From Pantoea coffeiphila (lineage in GTDB: Bacteria > Pseudomonadota > Gammaproteobacteria > Enterobacterales > Enterobacteriaceae): 64,000 nt of DNA. Positions 34,430-44,340 of this stretch are shown one piece after another. The stretch spans positions 620,001 to 684,000 of the forward strand of contig NZ_JAFBFW010000002.1 of the NCBI RefSeq assembly GCF_016909495.1, written 5' to 3'. A program made the translations under genes and the position numbers. The notes below the pieces were generated by a model that saw only the letters and a program-made list of their open reading frames with translations, ran no database searches and had not been told where the DNA came from. Positions within the stretch are counted from its first letter, which is position 1. The number at the start of each line of letters is the position of its first letter.

Positions 34430-34881
34430 TGATTGTTGAACTGCTGGCAAATCCCTGGTGGCTGTGGCTGACGCTGGGTGGGCTGCTGCTGGCTGCCGAG
34501 ATGCTGGGCACCAGCGGATATCTGCTGTGGAGCGGCATTGCTGCCGTACTGGTTGCGCTGCTGGTGTGGCTGGTGCCGATGCCGTGGGAGTGGCAGGGAT
34601 TAAGCTTTGCGGTACTCACCGTACTTGCCGCACTGTGGTGGCATCGCTGGCTACAGCGCCGCAATCGTCGCCTGCCGCCCTCCTCGCTTAATCAACGCGG
34701 TCAGCAGCTTATTGGCCGCCGGCTGACGCTGGATAGCGCGCTGGTTAACGGTTTTGGCCACGTGAAAATCGGTGACGGCAACTGGCGGGTGCAGGCAGAA
34801 GAAGACCTCCCCGCGGGCTGCAACATCATCGTGGTCGCCGTTGAGGGGATTACCCTACAGGTTGCGCGCCGGGAAAATTAA
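34429..34881 (+). CDS. ybbJ: NfeD-like membrane protein YbbJ
   Basis: A 150-residue protein with three or four hydrophobic segments in the first 85 residues ([33 protein letters not shown]) and a C-terminal OB-fold of NfeD type ([20 protein letters not shown]). It partners with QmcA in the membrane, probably in protein quality control. Its last four bases overlap the convergent cueR stop. Confidence 0.95.
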   Translation: MIVELLANPWWLWLTLGGLLLAAEMLGTSGYLLWSGIAAVLVALLVWLVPMPWEWQGLSFAVLTVLAALWWHRWLQRRNRRLPPSSLNQRGQQLIGRRLTLDSALVNGFGHVKIGDGNWRVQAEEDLPAGCNIIVVAVEGITLQVARREN

Positions 34882-35288
34882 GCCGGTTTTTTCGTTGAAC
34901 AACAGCCCGCCAGGTGATTGATAATCGGGCAGTCCGCGCTGTCATCGCCGGGGCAGCTGGCTGCCATATCAAGCAGCCGCAGGCGCATCTGCGTCAGCTG
35001 TTCGATGTGCTCCTCAATCTCCTTCACTTTTTCCAGCGTGCGCGCTTTGACATCGGCGCTGTGCCGCTGTGGGTCGTTGAGAAGGCTGACCATTTCCCGG
35101 CACTCATCAAGATTAAATCCGACCTGCCGTGCCTGGCGCAGCAGCGTCAGCTCTTCCAGCTGCTTCGCCGAGTAGGTGCGATAGCCGTTATCACTACGCA
35201 GCGGCGGCGTTACCAGCCCTTTTTCTTCATAGAAGCGAATTGCTTTGCTGGTCAGACCGGTTTTTCTGGCGACCTCACTGATATTCAT
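34878..35288 (-). CDS. cueR: copper-responsive MerR-type regulator CueR
   Basis: A 136-residue regulator. The N-terminal MerR helix-turn-helix is [20 protein letters not shown], followed by a dimerisation helix. The metal loop [11 protein letters not shown] supplies the two Cu(I)-binding cysteines, and a second cysteine cluster (GCCS) lies near the end as in E. coli CueR. It activates copA from the divergent 19-bp-spacer promoter. It faces ybbJ tail to tail. Confidence 0.97.
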   Translation of the reverse strand: MNISEVARKTGLTSKAIRFYEEKGLVTPPLRSDNGYRTYSAKQLEELTLLRQARQVGFNLDECREMVSLLNDPQRHSADVKARTLEKVKEIEEHIEQLTQMRLRLLDMAASCPGDDSADCPIINHLAGCCSTKKPA

Positions 35289-35297
35289 ATTTGCTCC

Positions 35298-35328
35298 TTG
35301 ACCTTCACCTTGATGGAAGGTTTAACCT
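35298..35328 (+). promoter_or_regulatory. CueR-controlled copA promoter
   Basis: TTGACC (35298-35303) and TAACCT (35323-35328) are separated by 19 bp, containing the dyad ACCTTC...GGAAGGT (35301-35321). This is the MerR-family layout and nearly equals the E. coli copA promoter. Confidence 0.93.
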
Positions 35329-35382
35329 TCATAACTACTGCAAATAACGCACCGGGTCAAACCGGGCAACAAGGAGTTTTCT

Positions 35383-37896
35383 ATGTCACATACCACACTA
35401 CTGGCGCTGGATGGCCTGACCTGTGGCCACTGCGTTAAACGGGTTCAGGAAACGCTGGCCAAACTCGATAATGTTGAACAGGCCGACGTGACAGTGAATG
35501 AAGCACGCGTCACCGGTAGCGCCAGCGCAGAAGCGCTGATTGCCGCCGTGGAAGGCGCAGGCTATCACGCCACCCTGTCAGCGGACGACAGCCACCCAAA
35601 GCCTGATCCGCTGACAGAATCAGAACCTCAGCCGGAAGCGCTGACAGCGGCCGTTTCCCAGCTTCCGGCATCCGATGCTGGCGACAGCTATCAGCTGTTA
35701 ATTGACGGCATGAGCTGCGCCAGCTGCGTTGGACGAGTACAGAATGCCTTACAAAACGTGCCGGGCGTCAGCCAGGCACGGGTTAACCTCGCCGAGCGCA
35801 GCGCGCTGGTACTCGGCACCGCCTCGCCGCAAACGCTGATTGATGCGGTCAGCAATGCGGGATACGCTGCCGAAATTATTGAAGATGAGACCGAACGCCG
35901 CGAGAAGCAGCAGCAGAGTGCGCAGATCGCCACCCGTCGCTTCCGCTGGCAGGCCGCGCTGGCCCTTGCTCTCGGCATCCCGCTGATGGGCTGGGGAATG
36001 ATCGGCGACAATATGATGCTCACCGCTGAGAACCGCAGCGCCTGGCTTGTCATTGGCGCACTTACCCTGCTGGTGATGATTATCGCCGGAGGGCATTTCT
36101 ACCGCAGCGCCTGGCGCAGCCTGCTTAATCGCACCGCCACCATGGATACCCTGGTAGCACTCGGCACCGGTGCGGCATGGCTTTACTCCATCAGCGTGAA
36201 TCTGTGGCCTGAATGGTTCCCGATGGAAGCCCGCCATCTCTATTACGAAGCCAGTGCAATGATTATTGGCCTGATTAATCTCGGCCATATGCTGGAACAA
36301 CGTGCCCGCCAGCGTTCCTCGCAGGCGCTGGAAAAACTGTTAGATTTGACGCCGCCCACCGCTCGGGTTGTAACCGAGACCGGCGATCGTGTGCTGCCGC
36401 TGAGCGAAGTTCAGCTGGGCATGACGCTGCGCGTGACGACCGGCGATCGCGTGCCGGTTGATGGCACCATTGTACAGGGTGAAGCCTGGCTGGATGAGGC
36501 GATGCTGACCGGAGAAGCTATCCCGCAGCAAAAATCACCGGGTGATACGATCCACGCAGGAACGGTCCTTCAGGACGGCAGCGTGCTGTTCAGCGCGCAG
36601 GCGATCGGTAAAAACACCACGCTTTCACGCATTATCCAACTGGTACGGCAGGCGCAAAGCAGCAAGCCGGAAATCGGTCAGCTGGCCGATAAGATCTCCT
36701 CAATTTTTGTTCCCGCCGTAGTGCTGATTGCGCTGCTGAGCGCGGCGATCTGGTATTTCGCTGGCCCCGCGCCGCAGATTGTCTACACGCTGGTGATTGC
36801 CACCACCGTACTGATTATTGCCTGCCCCTGTGCGTTGGGGCTGGCAACGCCGATGTCGATTATTTCTGGCGTGGGCCGCGCGGCGGAGTTTGGCGTACTG
36901 GTGCGCGATGCCGATGCATTACAGCGTGCCAGCACGCTGACTACGCTGGTCTTCGATAAAACCGGTACGCTAACCGAAGGTGCACCGCGCGTGGTCGAGG
37001 TTGTCTTGTTCAATGGCGCAGAGGCAGCGAACGTGGAGCGCCAGGCTGCGGCTCTCGAGCAGGGTTCCAGCCATCCGCTGGCGCGAGCGATTATCGACCA
37101 CGCGGCGATAGCGTCACTGCCGGACGTTGCGCAATTTCGTACAATACCGGGCCTGGGGGTTAGCGGCATACTTGACGGCAAGCCGCTGCTGCTGGGTAAC
37201 CTGGCGCTAATGGAGCAGCAAAAGATCGATACCAGCGAGATTACGGGAGCGCTGGCTGAGCATGCCGCCAATGGCTCCACGCCGGTGCTGCTGGCGGCGG
37301 ACGGGAAAATCGTCGCGCTGTTTGCCATCCGCGATCCGCTGCGCCAGGAAAGCGTCAGTGCATTGCAGCGCCTGCATCGTCGTGGCTATCAGCTGGTGAT
37401 GCTGACCGGGGATAATGAAATTACCGCCAATGCCATCGCCCGTGAAGCGGGTATCGATCGAGTAATAGCGGGAGTGTTGCCTGAAGGCAAAGCTCAGGCG
37501 ATTAGCCAGCTTCAGCAGCAGGGCCAGCAGGTAGCGATGATCGGTGACGGTATTAATGATGCCCCGGCGCTGGCACAGGCCGATGTCGGCATTGCGATGG
37601 GCGGCGGCAGCGATGTGGCCATTGAAACGGCGGCGATTACCTTAATGCGTCAGGATCTGAATGCCGTCGCGGACGCACTGGCGATTGCCAAAGCCACGCT
37701 GCGCAATATGAAACAGAACCTGCTGGGCGCGTTTATTTACAACGCCTGCGGCATTCCGATTGCGGCTGGAATACTCTTTCCGCTGACCGGTACGTTGCTG
37801 AATCCGGTCGTGGCCGGGGCAGCAATGGCGCTCTCTTCCATCACCGTGGTGAGTAACGCAAACCGCCTGATCCGCTACCGTCCGCCGCAGGATTAA
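35383..37896 (+). CDS. copA: Cu(I)-exporting P1B-type ATPase
   Basis: An 837-residue inner-membrane pump that moves Cu(I) to the periplasm. Two N-terminal heavy-metal domains carry CxxC (LTCGHC near residue 14, MSCASC near 112). The membrane copper site is [10 protein letters not shown], the phosphorylation motif is DKTGTLTEG, and [11 protein letters not shown] closes the P domain. The [17 protein letters not shown] start follows AAGGAG. Between the metal domains, at 35595-35601, lies a CCCAAAG slippery heptamer of the kind that yields the short CopA(Z) chaperone in E. coli. Confidence 0.97.
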   Translation: MSHTTLLALDGLTCGHCVKRVQETLAKLDNVEQADVTVNEARVTGSASAEALIAAVEGAGYHATLSADDSHPKPDPLTESEPQPEALTAAVSQLPASDAGDSYQLLIDGMSCASCVGRVQNALQNVPGVSQARVNLAERSALVLGTASPQTLIDAVSNAGYAAEIIEDETERREKQQQSAQIATRRFRWQAALALALGIPLMGWGMIGDNMMLTAENRSAWLVIGALTLLVMIIAGGHFYRSAWRSLLNRTATMDTLVALGTGAAWLYSISVNLWPEWFPMEARHLYYEASAMIIGLINLGHMLEQRARQRSSQALEKLLDLTPPTARVVTETGDRVLPLSEVQLGMTLRVTTGDRVPVDGTIVQGEAWLDEAMLTGEAIPQQKSPGDTIHAGTVLQDGSVLFSAQAIGKNTTLSRIIQLVRQAQSSKPEIGQLADKISSIFVPAVVLIALLSAAIWYFAGPAPQIVYTLVIATTVLIIACPCALGLATPMSIISGVGRAAEFGVLVRDADALQRASTLTTLVFDKTGTLTEGAPRVVEVVLFNGAEAANVERQAAALEQGSSHPLARAIIDHAAIASLPDVAQFRTIPGLGVSGILDGKPLLLGNLALMEQQKIDTSEITGALAEHAANGSTPVLLAADGKIVALFAIRDPLRQESVSALQRLHRRGYQLVMLTGDNEITANAIAREAGIDRVIAGVLPEGKAQAISQLQQQGQQVAMIGDGINDAPALAQADVGIAMGGGSDVAIETAAITLMRQDLNAVADALAIAKATLRNMKQNLLGAFIYNACGIPIAAGILFPLTGTLLNPVVAGAAMALSSITVVSNANRLIRYRPPQD
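35595..35606 (+). promoter_or_regulatory. programmed -1 frameshift site in copA
   Basis: The heptamer C CCA AAG sits in frame as X XXY YYZ at codons 71-73. After a -1 slip the ribosome reads GCC and then TGA (35604-35606), ending a 74-residue product that holds only the first metal domain. A 5-bp stem (35610-35614 with 35628-35632) could be part of the stimulatory structure. E. coli copA uses the same mechanism. Confidence 0.75.
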
Positions 37897-37997
37897 TGCT
37901 TCAGGGCGCGGACTGTCGGTGTGCTGCGTTTTGCCCTGTCGCTCAGCGACTTATCGCGTTAGCATGAGAGCTAATAACGCGATCCGCCGGGGGAACA

Positions 37998-38798
37998 ATG
38001 GGCAAAGTCTTTCACGCACTGCGGCAGCTGTCGCGCCGGTTCTGGCCGGTAGAGTATCGTTATCCGGCTTTGGATATCTCCCTGGGCCAGCGACACCTGC
38101 ATCTGGTCGGCAGTATCCATATGGGCACACGCAATATGTCTCCGCTACCGGGGCAACTGATCAATCAGCTGCAGTATGTTGATGCCCTGATTGTAGAGGC
38201 GGATATCACCACCGGTGGATCACCCTTCAGCGATAGTGAGGTCTGCCCTCCACTGGCTGAGCGGCTGTCTGCCGAACGTTTCCAGCTGCTGGAAAAGCTG
38301 TGCAGCGAACTGAGTGTTGATTTGCAACGTATTGATACCCTGCCCGCATGGCAAGTTGCGCTGATGCTCCAGGCACAGCAGGCGCAGCGGCTCGGGCTAC
38401 GCGCCGACTGCGGCATTGATTATCAGCTGTTGCAGGCGGCGAAAGAACGGCAGATTAAAATCATTGAGCTGGAAGGGCCGGAAACCCAGCTGGCGCTACT
38501 TAAATCGCTGCCGGATCAAGGCATGACGCTACTGGAAGATACGTTGCAGCACTGGCACGTTAATGCCCGGCTGCTGCAAACGATGGTCAGCTGGTGGCTG
38601 GAAGCCCCACCGGGCAGCAGTGGGAAAACGGTACTACCGGATACCTTCAGCAGCAGCCTGAGCGATTTACTGATGCATCAGCGTAATGAGCGATGGTGCC
38701 AGCAGCTGCACGCACTGCCGGCGGGGCGCTATATTTTAGCGGTCGGCGCACTGCATCTTTACGGTGAGGGAAATCTCCCGGACCTGCTGGGCCGTTAA
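37998..38798 (+). CDS. ybaP: TraB/GumN-family protein YbaP
   Basis: A 266-residue protein of the TraB/PrgY/GumN family. The hallmark GSIHMGTRNMSPLP near residue 39 and the C-terminal GRYILAVGALHLYGEGNLPDLL supply the paired G-x-x-H motifs thought to form a metal-dependent protease-like site. It matches E. coli YbaP, whose physiological substrate is unknown. ATG at 37998 with GGGGGA upstream. E. coli ybaQ, which neighbours ybaP there, is absent here. Confidence 0.9.
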   Translation: MGKVFHALRQLSRRFWPVEYRYPALDISLGQRHLHLVGSIHMGTRNMSPLPGQLINQLQYVDALIVEADITTGGSPFSDSEVCPPLAERLSAERFQLLEKLCSELSVDLQRIDTLPAWQVALMLQAQQAQRLGLRADCGIDYQLLQAAKERQIKIIELEGPETQLALLKSLPDQGMTLLEDTLQHWHVNARLLQTMVSWWLEAPPGSSGKTVLPDTFSSSLSDLLMHQRNERWCQQLHALPAGRYILAVGALHLYGEGNLPDLLGR

Positions 38799-38827
38799 AA
38801 AAAAATGGCCGATATCTCTATCGGCCA
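38796..38827 (-). terminator. minus-strand terminator past ybaP
   Basis: TGGCCGATA/TATCGGCCA, a 9-bp stem with a TCTC loop, preceded on the plus strand by a nine-base A-tract. Read on the minus strand it is a strong stem followed by T's, pointing into ybaP. No minus-strand gene is visible just to its right. Confidence 0.7.
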
Positions 38828-38978
38828 GTCAATAATGAAGTTTTTATGATTTTGGTTATCTATCAGCACGGGTGCTGACGCGGGGCAGATTGTCGCTCAA
38901 TGCGCACTTTTTCTCCAGTACTTTTATTCACCAATTTTAAGCGGCAAGCACGCGAATGGAACAGGAAGGATTAAAGCG

Positions 38979-39458
38979 ATGACTCCGGCGGTAAAACTAT
39001 TAGAAAAACAAAAAGTAAACTTTACGCTGCATCCTTACGAGCACGACAGCAACGAAACTAACTTTGGCGATGAGGCGGTGCGTAAGCTCAATCTTGACGC
39101 CGAGCGGGTATATAAAACGCTGCTGGTGGCACTTAACGGCGACAATAAAACCCTCGCCGTTGCCGTTACGCCGGTTGCGGGCCAGCTCGATTTGAAAAAA
39201 GTGGCGAAAGCGCTGGGTGCCAAAAAAGTCGAGATGGCCGATCCGCAGTTCGCCCAGCGCAGCACCGGCTATCTGCTGGGCGGCATCAGCCCGCTGGGGC
39301 AGAAAAAGCGCTTGCCGACGGTCATCGATCATCTGGCCCAGCACTTTGATACCATTTATGTTTCCGGCGGCAAGCGCGGGCTGGATCTCGAACTGGCTCC
39401 GGGTGACCTGGCAAAACTGCTGAGCGCCGGTTTTGCCGATATCGCCAAGCGCGATTAA
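38979..39458 (+). CDS. ybaK: Cys-tRNA(Pro)/Cys-tRNA(Cys) deacylase
   Basis: A 159-residue trans-editing enzyme that removes cysteine mischarged onto tRNA-Pro. The fold is YbaK/ProX. Key features are [12 protein letters not shown] with the conserved Lys, and [18 protein letters not shown] with the substrate-pocket Gly and Ser residues. It matches E. coli YbaK. It converges on the LysR gene, overlapping its stop by four bases. Confidence 0.96.
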   Translation: MTPAVKLLEKQKVNFTLHPYEHDSNETNFGDEAVRKLNLDAERVYKTLLVALNGDNKTLAVAVTPVAGQLDLKKVAKALGAKKVEMADPQFAQRSTGYLLGGISPLGQKKRLPTVIDHLAQHFDTIYVSGGKRGLDLELAPGDLAKLLSAGFADIAKRD

Positions 39459-40321
39459 TCCGGTCGCTGACTGACCAACTGATCGATCATCCAGCGCCCC
39501 GCCGGGCCGGGCGGTGAGAGCCGCGACCAGGCGACATCCACCTGGATATTTTGCGGCCAGCCCGCCACCGGCAGCTCACGCAGCAGCCGGTGGCCAAACT
39601 GTTCGGTCAGCCAGCGCGGCAGCACACTCCAGCCAAATCCCTGCTCCGCCATCTCCAGCAGCAGCAAGTACGACGGTGCCAGCCAGATTTTACCTCCCGG
39701 CACCGGTTCCTGTTCCGTCCAGGTATTCAGCCGCAGCTGGCGGATGCCCTGCAGCTCGACCTCCGTTACGCTATCCTGCTGCGCCAGAGGATGATCCTTA
39801 TGCAGGTAAATCGCCATTTTCGCTTCCACCTGCAGACGCCGCAGGCTGATATTTGCCGGATAACGGTCCTGCACGCGGATCACGCCGATATGCGCCCTGC
39901 CGCTTTGCAGCAGATCGATAACATCGCCGTCTTCGGCAATCATGCATTCAAACTCAATATCCGGATAGCGGCTGGCAAAGCGTTTAAGCAAATGTTCGTG
40001 ATGATCGGCCTGCCAGAAATCGGAGATCGCCAGCCGTAAACAGGGCTCGACGTCGCCCGCCAGACGCATAGCCAGCTCATCCAGCTGCGCGGCGGCATTG
40101 AGAATCACGTTAACCTGCGTCAGTACTCGCTGACCATTTTCGGTCAGTACCGGGGTACGAGCTTCGCGGTTAAATAAAGTCAGCCCGAGATCGCTTTCCA
40201 GGTTGGCCACAGCGGTGCTGACCGTTGACTGGCTTTTGCGCAGCGCTCGCGCCGCTGCGGAGAACGAGCCGCTTTCTACGGTCTGTACAAACGCTTCCAG
40301 GGATTCCGGTGAATAACGCAT
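39455..40321 (-). CDS. LysR-type regulator paired with PACE efflux gene
   Basis: A 288-residue LysR regulator. The winged helix spans [20 protein letters not shown] and [21 protein letters not shown] periplasmic-binding-like effector domain follows. It is divergent from the PACE transporter at 40413, with 91 bp between them that include a TTATC-GATG-GATAA dyad (40338-40351). The AceR/AceI pair of Acinetobacter has the same layout, so drug-induced activation is likely; the ligand is unknown. Confidence 0.85.
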   Translation of the reverse strand: MRYSPESLEAFVQTVESGSFSAAARALRKSQSTVSTAVANLESDLGLTLFNREARTPVLTENGQRVLTQVNVILNAAAQLDELAMRLAGDVEPCLRLAISDFWQADHHEHLLKRFASRYPDIEFECMIAEDGDVIDLLQSGRAHIGVIRVQDRYPANISLRRLQVEAKMAIYLHKDHPLAQQDSVTEVELQGIRQLRLNTWTEQEPVPGGKIWLAPSYLLLLEMAEQGFGWSVLPRWLTEQFGHRLLRELPVAGWPQNIQVDVAWSRLSPPGPAGRWMIDQLVSQRPD

Positions 40322-40412
40322 CGCAGATGTATCGCTTTTATCGATGGATAATCATTTTATCTTAGCAGCAAAAGGATAGAAAATACGCTTCCTAAATCAC
40401 TCAGGAGGACAT

Positions 40413-40865
40413 ATGTCCACTCGTACGCTGAAAGAACGTTTTTATCATGCTGCAGGCTTTGAACTGGTGGCGATTGCAATCATTTCCCCTGTCGCCGCCT
40501 GGCTTATGAACAAACCGCTATTTCAGATGGGCGCACTGGCCATTATGCTTTCCACCGTCGCGATGATCTGGAACATGATTTATAACGCCGGGTTCGATCG
40601 CCTGTTCCCGCGCGAACGTGTAAAACGCGGTCTGGCGCTGCGCGTGATGCATGCTCTGGGCTTTGAAGGTGGATTTATTCTGATTGGTCTGCCGCTGGCG
40701 GCCTGGATGCTGGGTGTGACGCTCTGGCAGGCATTTCTGGTTGAGCTGGGCTTTTTCCTGTTCTTCCTGCCCTACACGGTGGTGTACAACTGGGTCTACG
40801 ATAAGCTTCGTGACCGCCTGATGCGTTCACGTGAACAGCGCCGTCAGGCTCCTACTTCTTCCTGA
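40413..40865 (+). CDS. PACE family biocide/multidrug efflux transporter
   Basis: A 150-residue inner-membrane protein with four transmembrane helices in two tandem bacterial transmembrane pair domains. The conserved Glu lies in the first helix (AGFELVAIAII), and the family hallmarks IWNMIYNAGFDRLF and YTVVYNWVYDKL are both present. PACE proteins such as AceI export chlorhexidine, acriflavine or short-chain diamines using the proton gradient. AGGAGG precedes the start. It is probably controlled by the divergent LysR protein. Confidence 0.9.
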   Translation: MSTRTLKERFYHAAGFELVAIAIISPVAAWLMNKPLFQMGALAIMLSTVAMIWNMIYNAGFDRLFPRERVKRGLALRVMHALGFEGGFILIGLPLAAWMLGVTLWQAFLVELGFFLFFLPYTVVYNWVYDKLRDRLMRSREQRRQAPTSS

Positions 40866-40873
40866 CGACGCGG

Positions 40874-40899
40874 ATATGGAGCACTCGCGTGCTCCATAT
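40874..40899. terminator. hairpin between PACE gene and ushA
   Basis: ATATGGAGCAC/GTGCTCCATAT, a perfect 11-bp stem with a TCGC loop, between two convergent genes. Likely bidirectional terminator although T-tracts are short. Confidence 0.7.
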
Positions 40900-40917
40900 T
40901 CACAGCCGAAGCAGACT

Positions 40918-42579
40918 TTACTCCGCTTTCTTATACACAATTTCACCGGCAGGCTGGTACTTTGCCGCATCCAGCGGGGAGTGCGCCTGTATGTACTGCT
41001 TCAGCACTTCCGCATCAACAAAGCCGGTGTTGACATAGCTGGCCTGCTTATCCACTTCCGGATAGCCGTCGCCCCCGGTGGCGTTGAAGCTCAGGGTAGC
41101 CATGCGGTACACCTTATCGTCCTGCAATGGTTCGCCGTTAATCTTCACGTCGCTGACTCCGCTACCGTCGGCAATCAGGCTGACGCGGGCAAACTGCGCA
41201 TAGGCACCGGAATCCACCTGCTTATTCGCGACGACCGCCAGATAATCACGCACTTCGCTGCCTTTCATATCGACATAAACCAGTGTATTACCGAACGGCT
41301 GCACCTTAAGCACGTCTTTATAGGTGATATCTCCGGCCTCAATAGAGTCGCGCACGCCGCCGCCGCTCATCACCGCAAAATCGGCCTTGGTTCGTTCAAT
41401 CTGCCCTTCAAGGATTAACCGCGCCATATTGGTCTGCACGAAGCGCACTTTGCTGCGGTCGCCCTCAAGATGGCCGTTAACGCTGCCTATTTTCACGCCA
41501 AGCTGCGCCTCGCCTTTTTTCTGGAACGGCGTCAGCAGTTTCATCATCGCCGGGTTTTTATCGATTTCCGCCGTGTAGTTCACCCAGCTGGTGCCGCCGT
41601 CAGCGTTAGTGACTTTATGCTTGAGATTGATCGGTACAAGTTCGTAGTGTTCCAGCTTCAGCTTGCCGTTGCGGAAAGTGAAATCGGCGCGGCCAATATA
41701 TTTGCCCCACTCATGGGCCTGCACGATCCAGGTGCCGTTCTGGCGATCCGGCGTACAGGGAGTGCCCGGCACGTAGTCTGCCTGTTTGACGTTTTCCTGC
41801 GCCATACACACCGGGTCCTGTGAATGGCCACCCACGATCATATCCAGGTAGCCTGCGGGCAGTTCGCGGGCCATTTCCACATCGCCCGGCGCATTCGAAC
41901 CATGATTACCGTTGTCATAATGCCCCATATGGGTAGCGGCAATAATCACATCCGGTTTTTCTTTGGCACGCAGCTCTTCCACCACCGCTTTCGCTTCGGT
42001 TGCCGGTTTGTGGAACACGATATCGGTGAAGTTTTCCGGATTGCCGATTTTGGCCGTGTCGTCAGTGGTCAGGCCGATCACGGCGATCTTCAGTCCTTTA
42101 CGGTTAAACAGCGCGTACGGCTGGAACAGGCGCTGGCCGGTACTTTTTTGATAGATATTGGCGGAGAGCAGCGGGAACTTCGCCCACTTTTGCTGCTGGC
42201 GAAGCACCGATAGCGGATTATCAAACTCGTGGTTACCTATCGCCATGGCATCGTAGCCAATCAAGTTCATCCCGCGGAAATCAGGCTCGGCATCCTGTAG
42301 GTCGGATTCCGGTACGCCGGTATTGATATCGCCGCCGGAGAGGATCAGCACTGCCCCACCGTGCGACTGCACGTCCAGACGGATCTTATCCATCATGGTT
42401 TTCTGCGCCGCCAGCCCGTACTCACCGCGTTCATTGTTCCAGAACCGACCGTGATGATCGTTGGTATGCAGCACGGTGAATTTATAGGTACGGTCTTTTA
42501 CCCAGGCCTGCGCCATCAGCGGTGCGCTAAGCAACCCAACGGTCAACAGACTCAGGATACGTTTATTAAATACCAGCAC
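40918..42579 (-). CDS. ushA: UDP-sugar hydrolase / 5'-nucleotidase
   Basis: A 553-residue periplasmic enzyme that hydrolyses UDP-glucose, CDP-alcohols and nucleotides for salvage. It has a signal peptide (ILSLLTVGLLSAPLMAQA, cut near residue 25). The calcineurin-like domain shows HTNDHHGRF, GGDINTG, GNHEFDNP, AATHMGHYDNG and GGHSQD. The C-terminal 5'-nucleotidase domain shows FNATGGDGYPEV. It matches E. coli UshA and is divergent from fsr, as in E. coli. Confidence 0.97.
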   Translation of the reverse strand: MLVFNKRILSLLTVGLLSAPLMAQAWVKDRTYKFTVLHTNDHHGRFWNNERGEYGLAAQKTMMDKIRLDVQSHGGAVLILSGGDINTGVPESDLQDAEPDFRGMNLIGYDAMAIGNHEFDNPLSVLRQQQKWAKFPLLSANIYQKSTGQRLFQPYALFNRKGLKIAVIGLTTDDTAKIGNPENFTDIVFHKPATEAKAVVEELRAKEKPDVIIAATHMGHYDNGNHGSNAPGDVEMARELPAGYLDMIVGGHSQDPVCMAQENVKQADYVPGTPCTPDRQNGTWIVQAHEWGKYIGRADFTFRNGKLKLEHYELVPINLKHKVTNADGGTSWVNYTAEIDKNPAMMKLLTPFQKKGEAQLGVKIGSVNGHLEGDRSKVRFVQTNMARLILEGQIERTKADFAVMSGGGVRDSIEAGDITYKDVLKVQPFGNTLVYVDMKGSEVRDYLAVVANKQVDSGAYAQFARVSLIADGSGVSDVKINGEPLQDDKVYRMATLSFNATGGDGYPEVDKQASYVNTGFVDAEVLKQYIQAHSPLDAAKYQPAGEIVYKKAE

Positions 42580-42805
42580 TGCGCTTCTCCTTGTTTCATC
42601 AACCGCAAACCAACCCGCACAAATGCGGCTTTGGCAAAATAATCAGCAAAAGTATTCACTTTTTGTGACAGCCCCGCAACCACAGCGCTGAAATAGCTCA
42701 AAATGGTAATTACTCGCGCGGAGGTTGTTAGTTATAAAAGAGGGCTTTGCAGCGAATTTGCTTCTCTGCGCTCATAAAAACATAAATTGATGACAGGTTA
42801 ACTTA

Positions 42806-44005
42806 ATGGCAAGTGAATCCCCCCTCTCTTCTCCCTCATCGCCCGCTCGGCGTACCGCTTTTGGTATCCTCGGTGCCATCAGCATTGCCCATCTGCTTAA
42901 CGATATGATCCAGTCGCTGATTCTGGCGATCTACCCGCTGCTGCGTGCAGATTTCTCATTAAGCTTTGTACAAATCGGCATGATCACGCTGACCTATCAG
43001 CTCACCGCGTCGTTGTTACAGCCGCTGATTGGGCACTACACCGATAAGCATCCGCAGCCGTGGTCATTGCCCGTCGGCATGGGCTTCACGCTTTCCGGCC
43101 TGATTCTGCTGGCGCTGGCCGGAAACTTTACTACCGTCCTGCTGGCCGCCGCGCTGGTGGGCACCGGTTCCTCGGTGTTTCACCCGGAATCCTCGCGCGT
43201 GGCGCGGATGGCTTCAGGTGGGCGCCACGGCCTTGCGCAGTCGCTTTTCCAGGTCGGCGGTAACTTTGGCAGCTCGCTTGGCCCGCTGCTGGCCGCGCTG
43301 GTGATTGCCCCCTATGGCCGCGGCAACGTTGCGTGGTTCTCGCTGGCGGCGCTGCTGGCAATTGTGGTGCTGCTACAAATCAGCCGCTGGTATCAGACGC
43401 AGAATCGCATGGCGAAGAAAAGCACCGTGGCCGCCGTCAGCCCACTGCCGCGCCGCCAGGTGGCCTTCGCGATTAGCATTCTGCTGGTGCTGATTTTCTC
43501 CAAGTACTTCTACCTCACCAGCCTGAGCAGCTACTACACCTTCTACCTGATGCAGAAATTTGGCCTGTCGGTACAGAGCGCGCAGCTGCACCTGTTTATT
43601 TTCCTGTTTGCCGTGGCGGCAGGGACGGTGATCGGCGGGCCGATTGGCGATAAAATTGGCCGTAAGCGGGTGATTTGGGCCTCTATTCTCGGCGTTGCCC
43701 CCTTTACGCTGCTGCTGCCGCATATGAACTTATTGTGGACGGGCGTGCTGTCAGTGATTATCGGCTTCGTGCTGGCCTCGGCATTTTCCGCCATTCTGGT
43801 CTATGCCCAGGAGCTGATGCCGGGGCGTATCGGTATGGTTTCCGGGCTGTTTTTTGGTTTTGCCTTCGGCATGGGTGGGCTGGGTGCCGCCCTGTTAGGT
43901 CTGCTGGCGGACCACACCAGTATCGAACTGGTCTACCAAATCTGCGCTTATCTGCCGCTTCTCGGTATTCTCACGGCTTTCCTGCCTGATAACCGGCGTA
44001 AATAG
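42806..44005 (+). CDS. fsr: fosmidomycin resistance MFS exporter
   Basis: A 399-residue inner-membrane transporter with 12 predicted helices. It matches E. coli Fsr: SIAHLLNDMIQSLILAIYPL, then YQLTASLLQPLIGHYTDKHP and GSSVFHPESSRVARMASGGR. It exports fosmidomycin and related compounds when overexpressed; the native substrate is not known. The 226-bp region shared with ushA holds the two promoters. Confidence 0.95.
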   Translation: MASESPLSSPSSPARRTAFGILGAISIAHLLNDMIQSLILAIYPLLRADFSLSFVQIGMITLTYQLTASLLQPLIGHYTDKHPQPWSLPVGMGFTLSGLILLALAGNFTTVLLAAALVGTGSSVFHPESSRVARMASGGRHGLAQSLFQVGGNFGSSLGPLLAALVIAPYGRGNVAWFSLAALLAIVVLLQISRWYQTQNRMAKKSTVAAVSPLPRRQVAFAISILLVLIFSKYFYLTSLSSYYTFYLMQKFGLSVQSAQLHLFIFLFAVAAGTVIGGPIGDKIGRKRVIWASILGVAPFTLLLPHMNLLWTGVLSVIIGFVLASAFSAILVYAQELMPGRIGMVSGLFFGFAFGMGGLGAALLGLLADHTSIELVYQICAYLPLLGILTAFLPDNRRK

Positions 44006-44012
44006 TCCCTTA

Positions 44013-44041
44013 CCGGTGCAATTGTCTGATTTTTGCACCGG
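44013..44041 (+). terminator. hairpin after fsr
   Basis: CCGGTGCAA/TTGCACCGG, a 9-bp stem with an 11-base loop, just past the fsr stop. No following T-tract. Confidence 0.5.
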
Positions 44042-44203
44042 TTCACGCTCCGGTAACACCAGCACTGTAATCTGATAAGTGTCTAAAATCGCACTTACTG
44101 ACACATTTCACCGTATGGCTCATATTTTTTTCCATTAGTCTCAATAAACACAAGCGCCGCGACGGATTATGCCATACACTGAAAACTTACAACTGGACAC
44201 ATT

Positions 44204-44315
44204 TATACTCTAATTAATTCGAGTTGCAGTACAGCGGGAGGCCCCCCAGCCCGGCGCACGGATCGCACAGTGACCAGGGCAAAAAATCAGGGCATCTGCC
44301 ACTTGAAGTATGACG
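44204..44315. repeat. enterobacterial intergenic repeat upstream of ybaL
   Basis: TTCGAGTTGCAG (44218-44229) and CTGCCACTTGAA (44296-44307) form imperfect inverted ends around a GC-rich core. The flanks (TATACTCTAATTAATTCGAG... and ...TTGAAGTATGACGAG) resemble an intergenic repeat I recall from several enterobacteria. It fills most of the 335-bp fsr-ybaL gap; otherwise that gap holds the fsr hairpin and the ybaL ribosome site (AAGGAG). Confidence 0.5.
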
Positions 44316-44340
44316 AGCAGGCATACATAAGGAGACAGGC

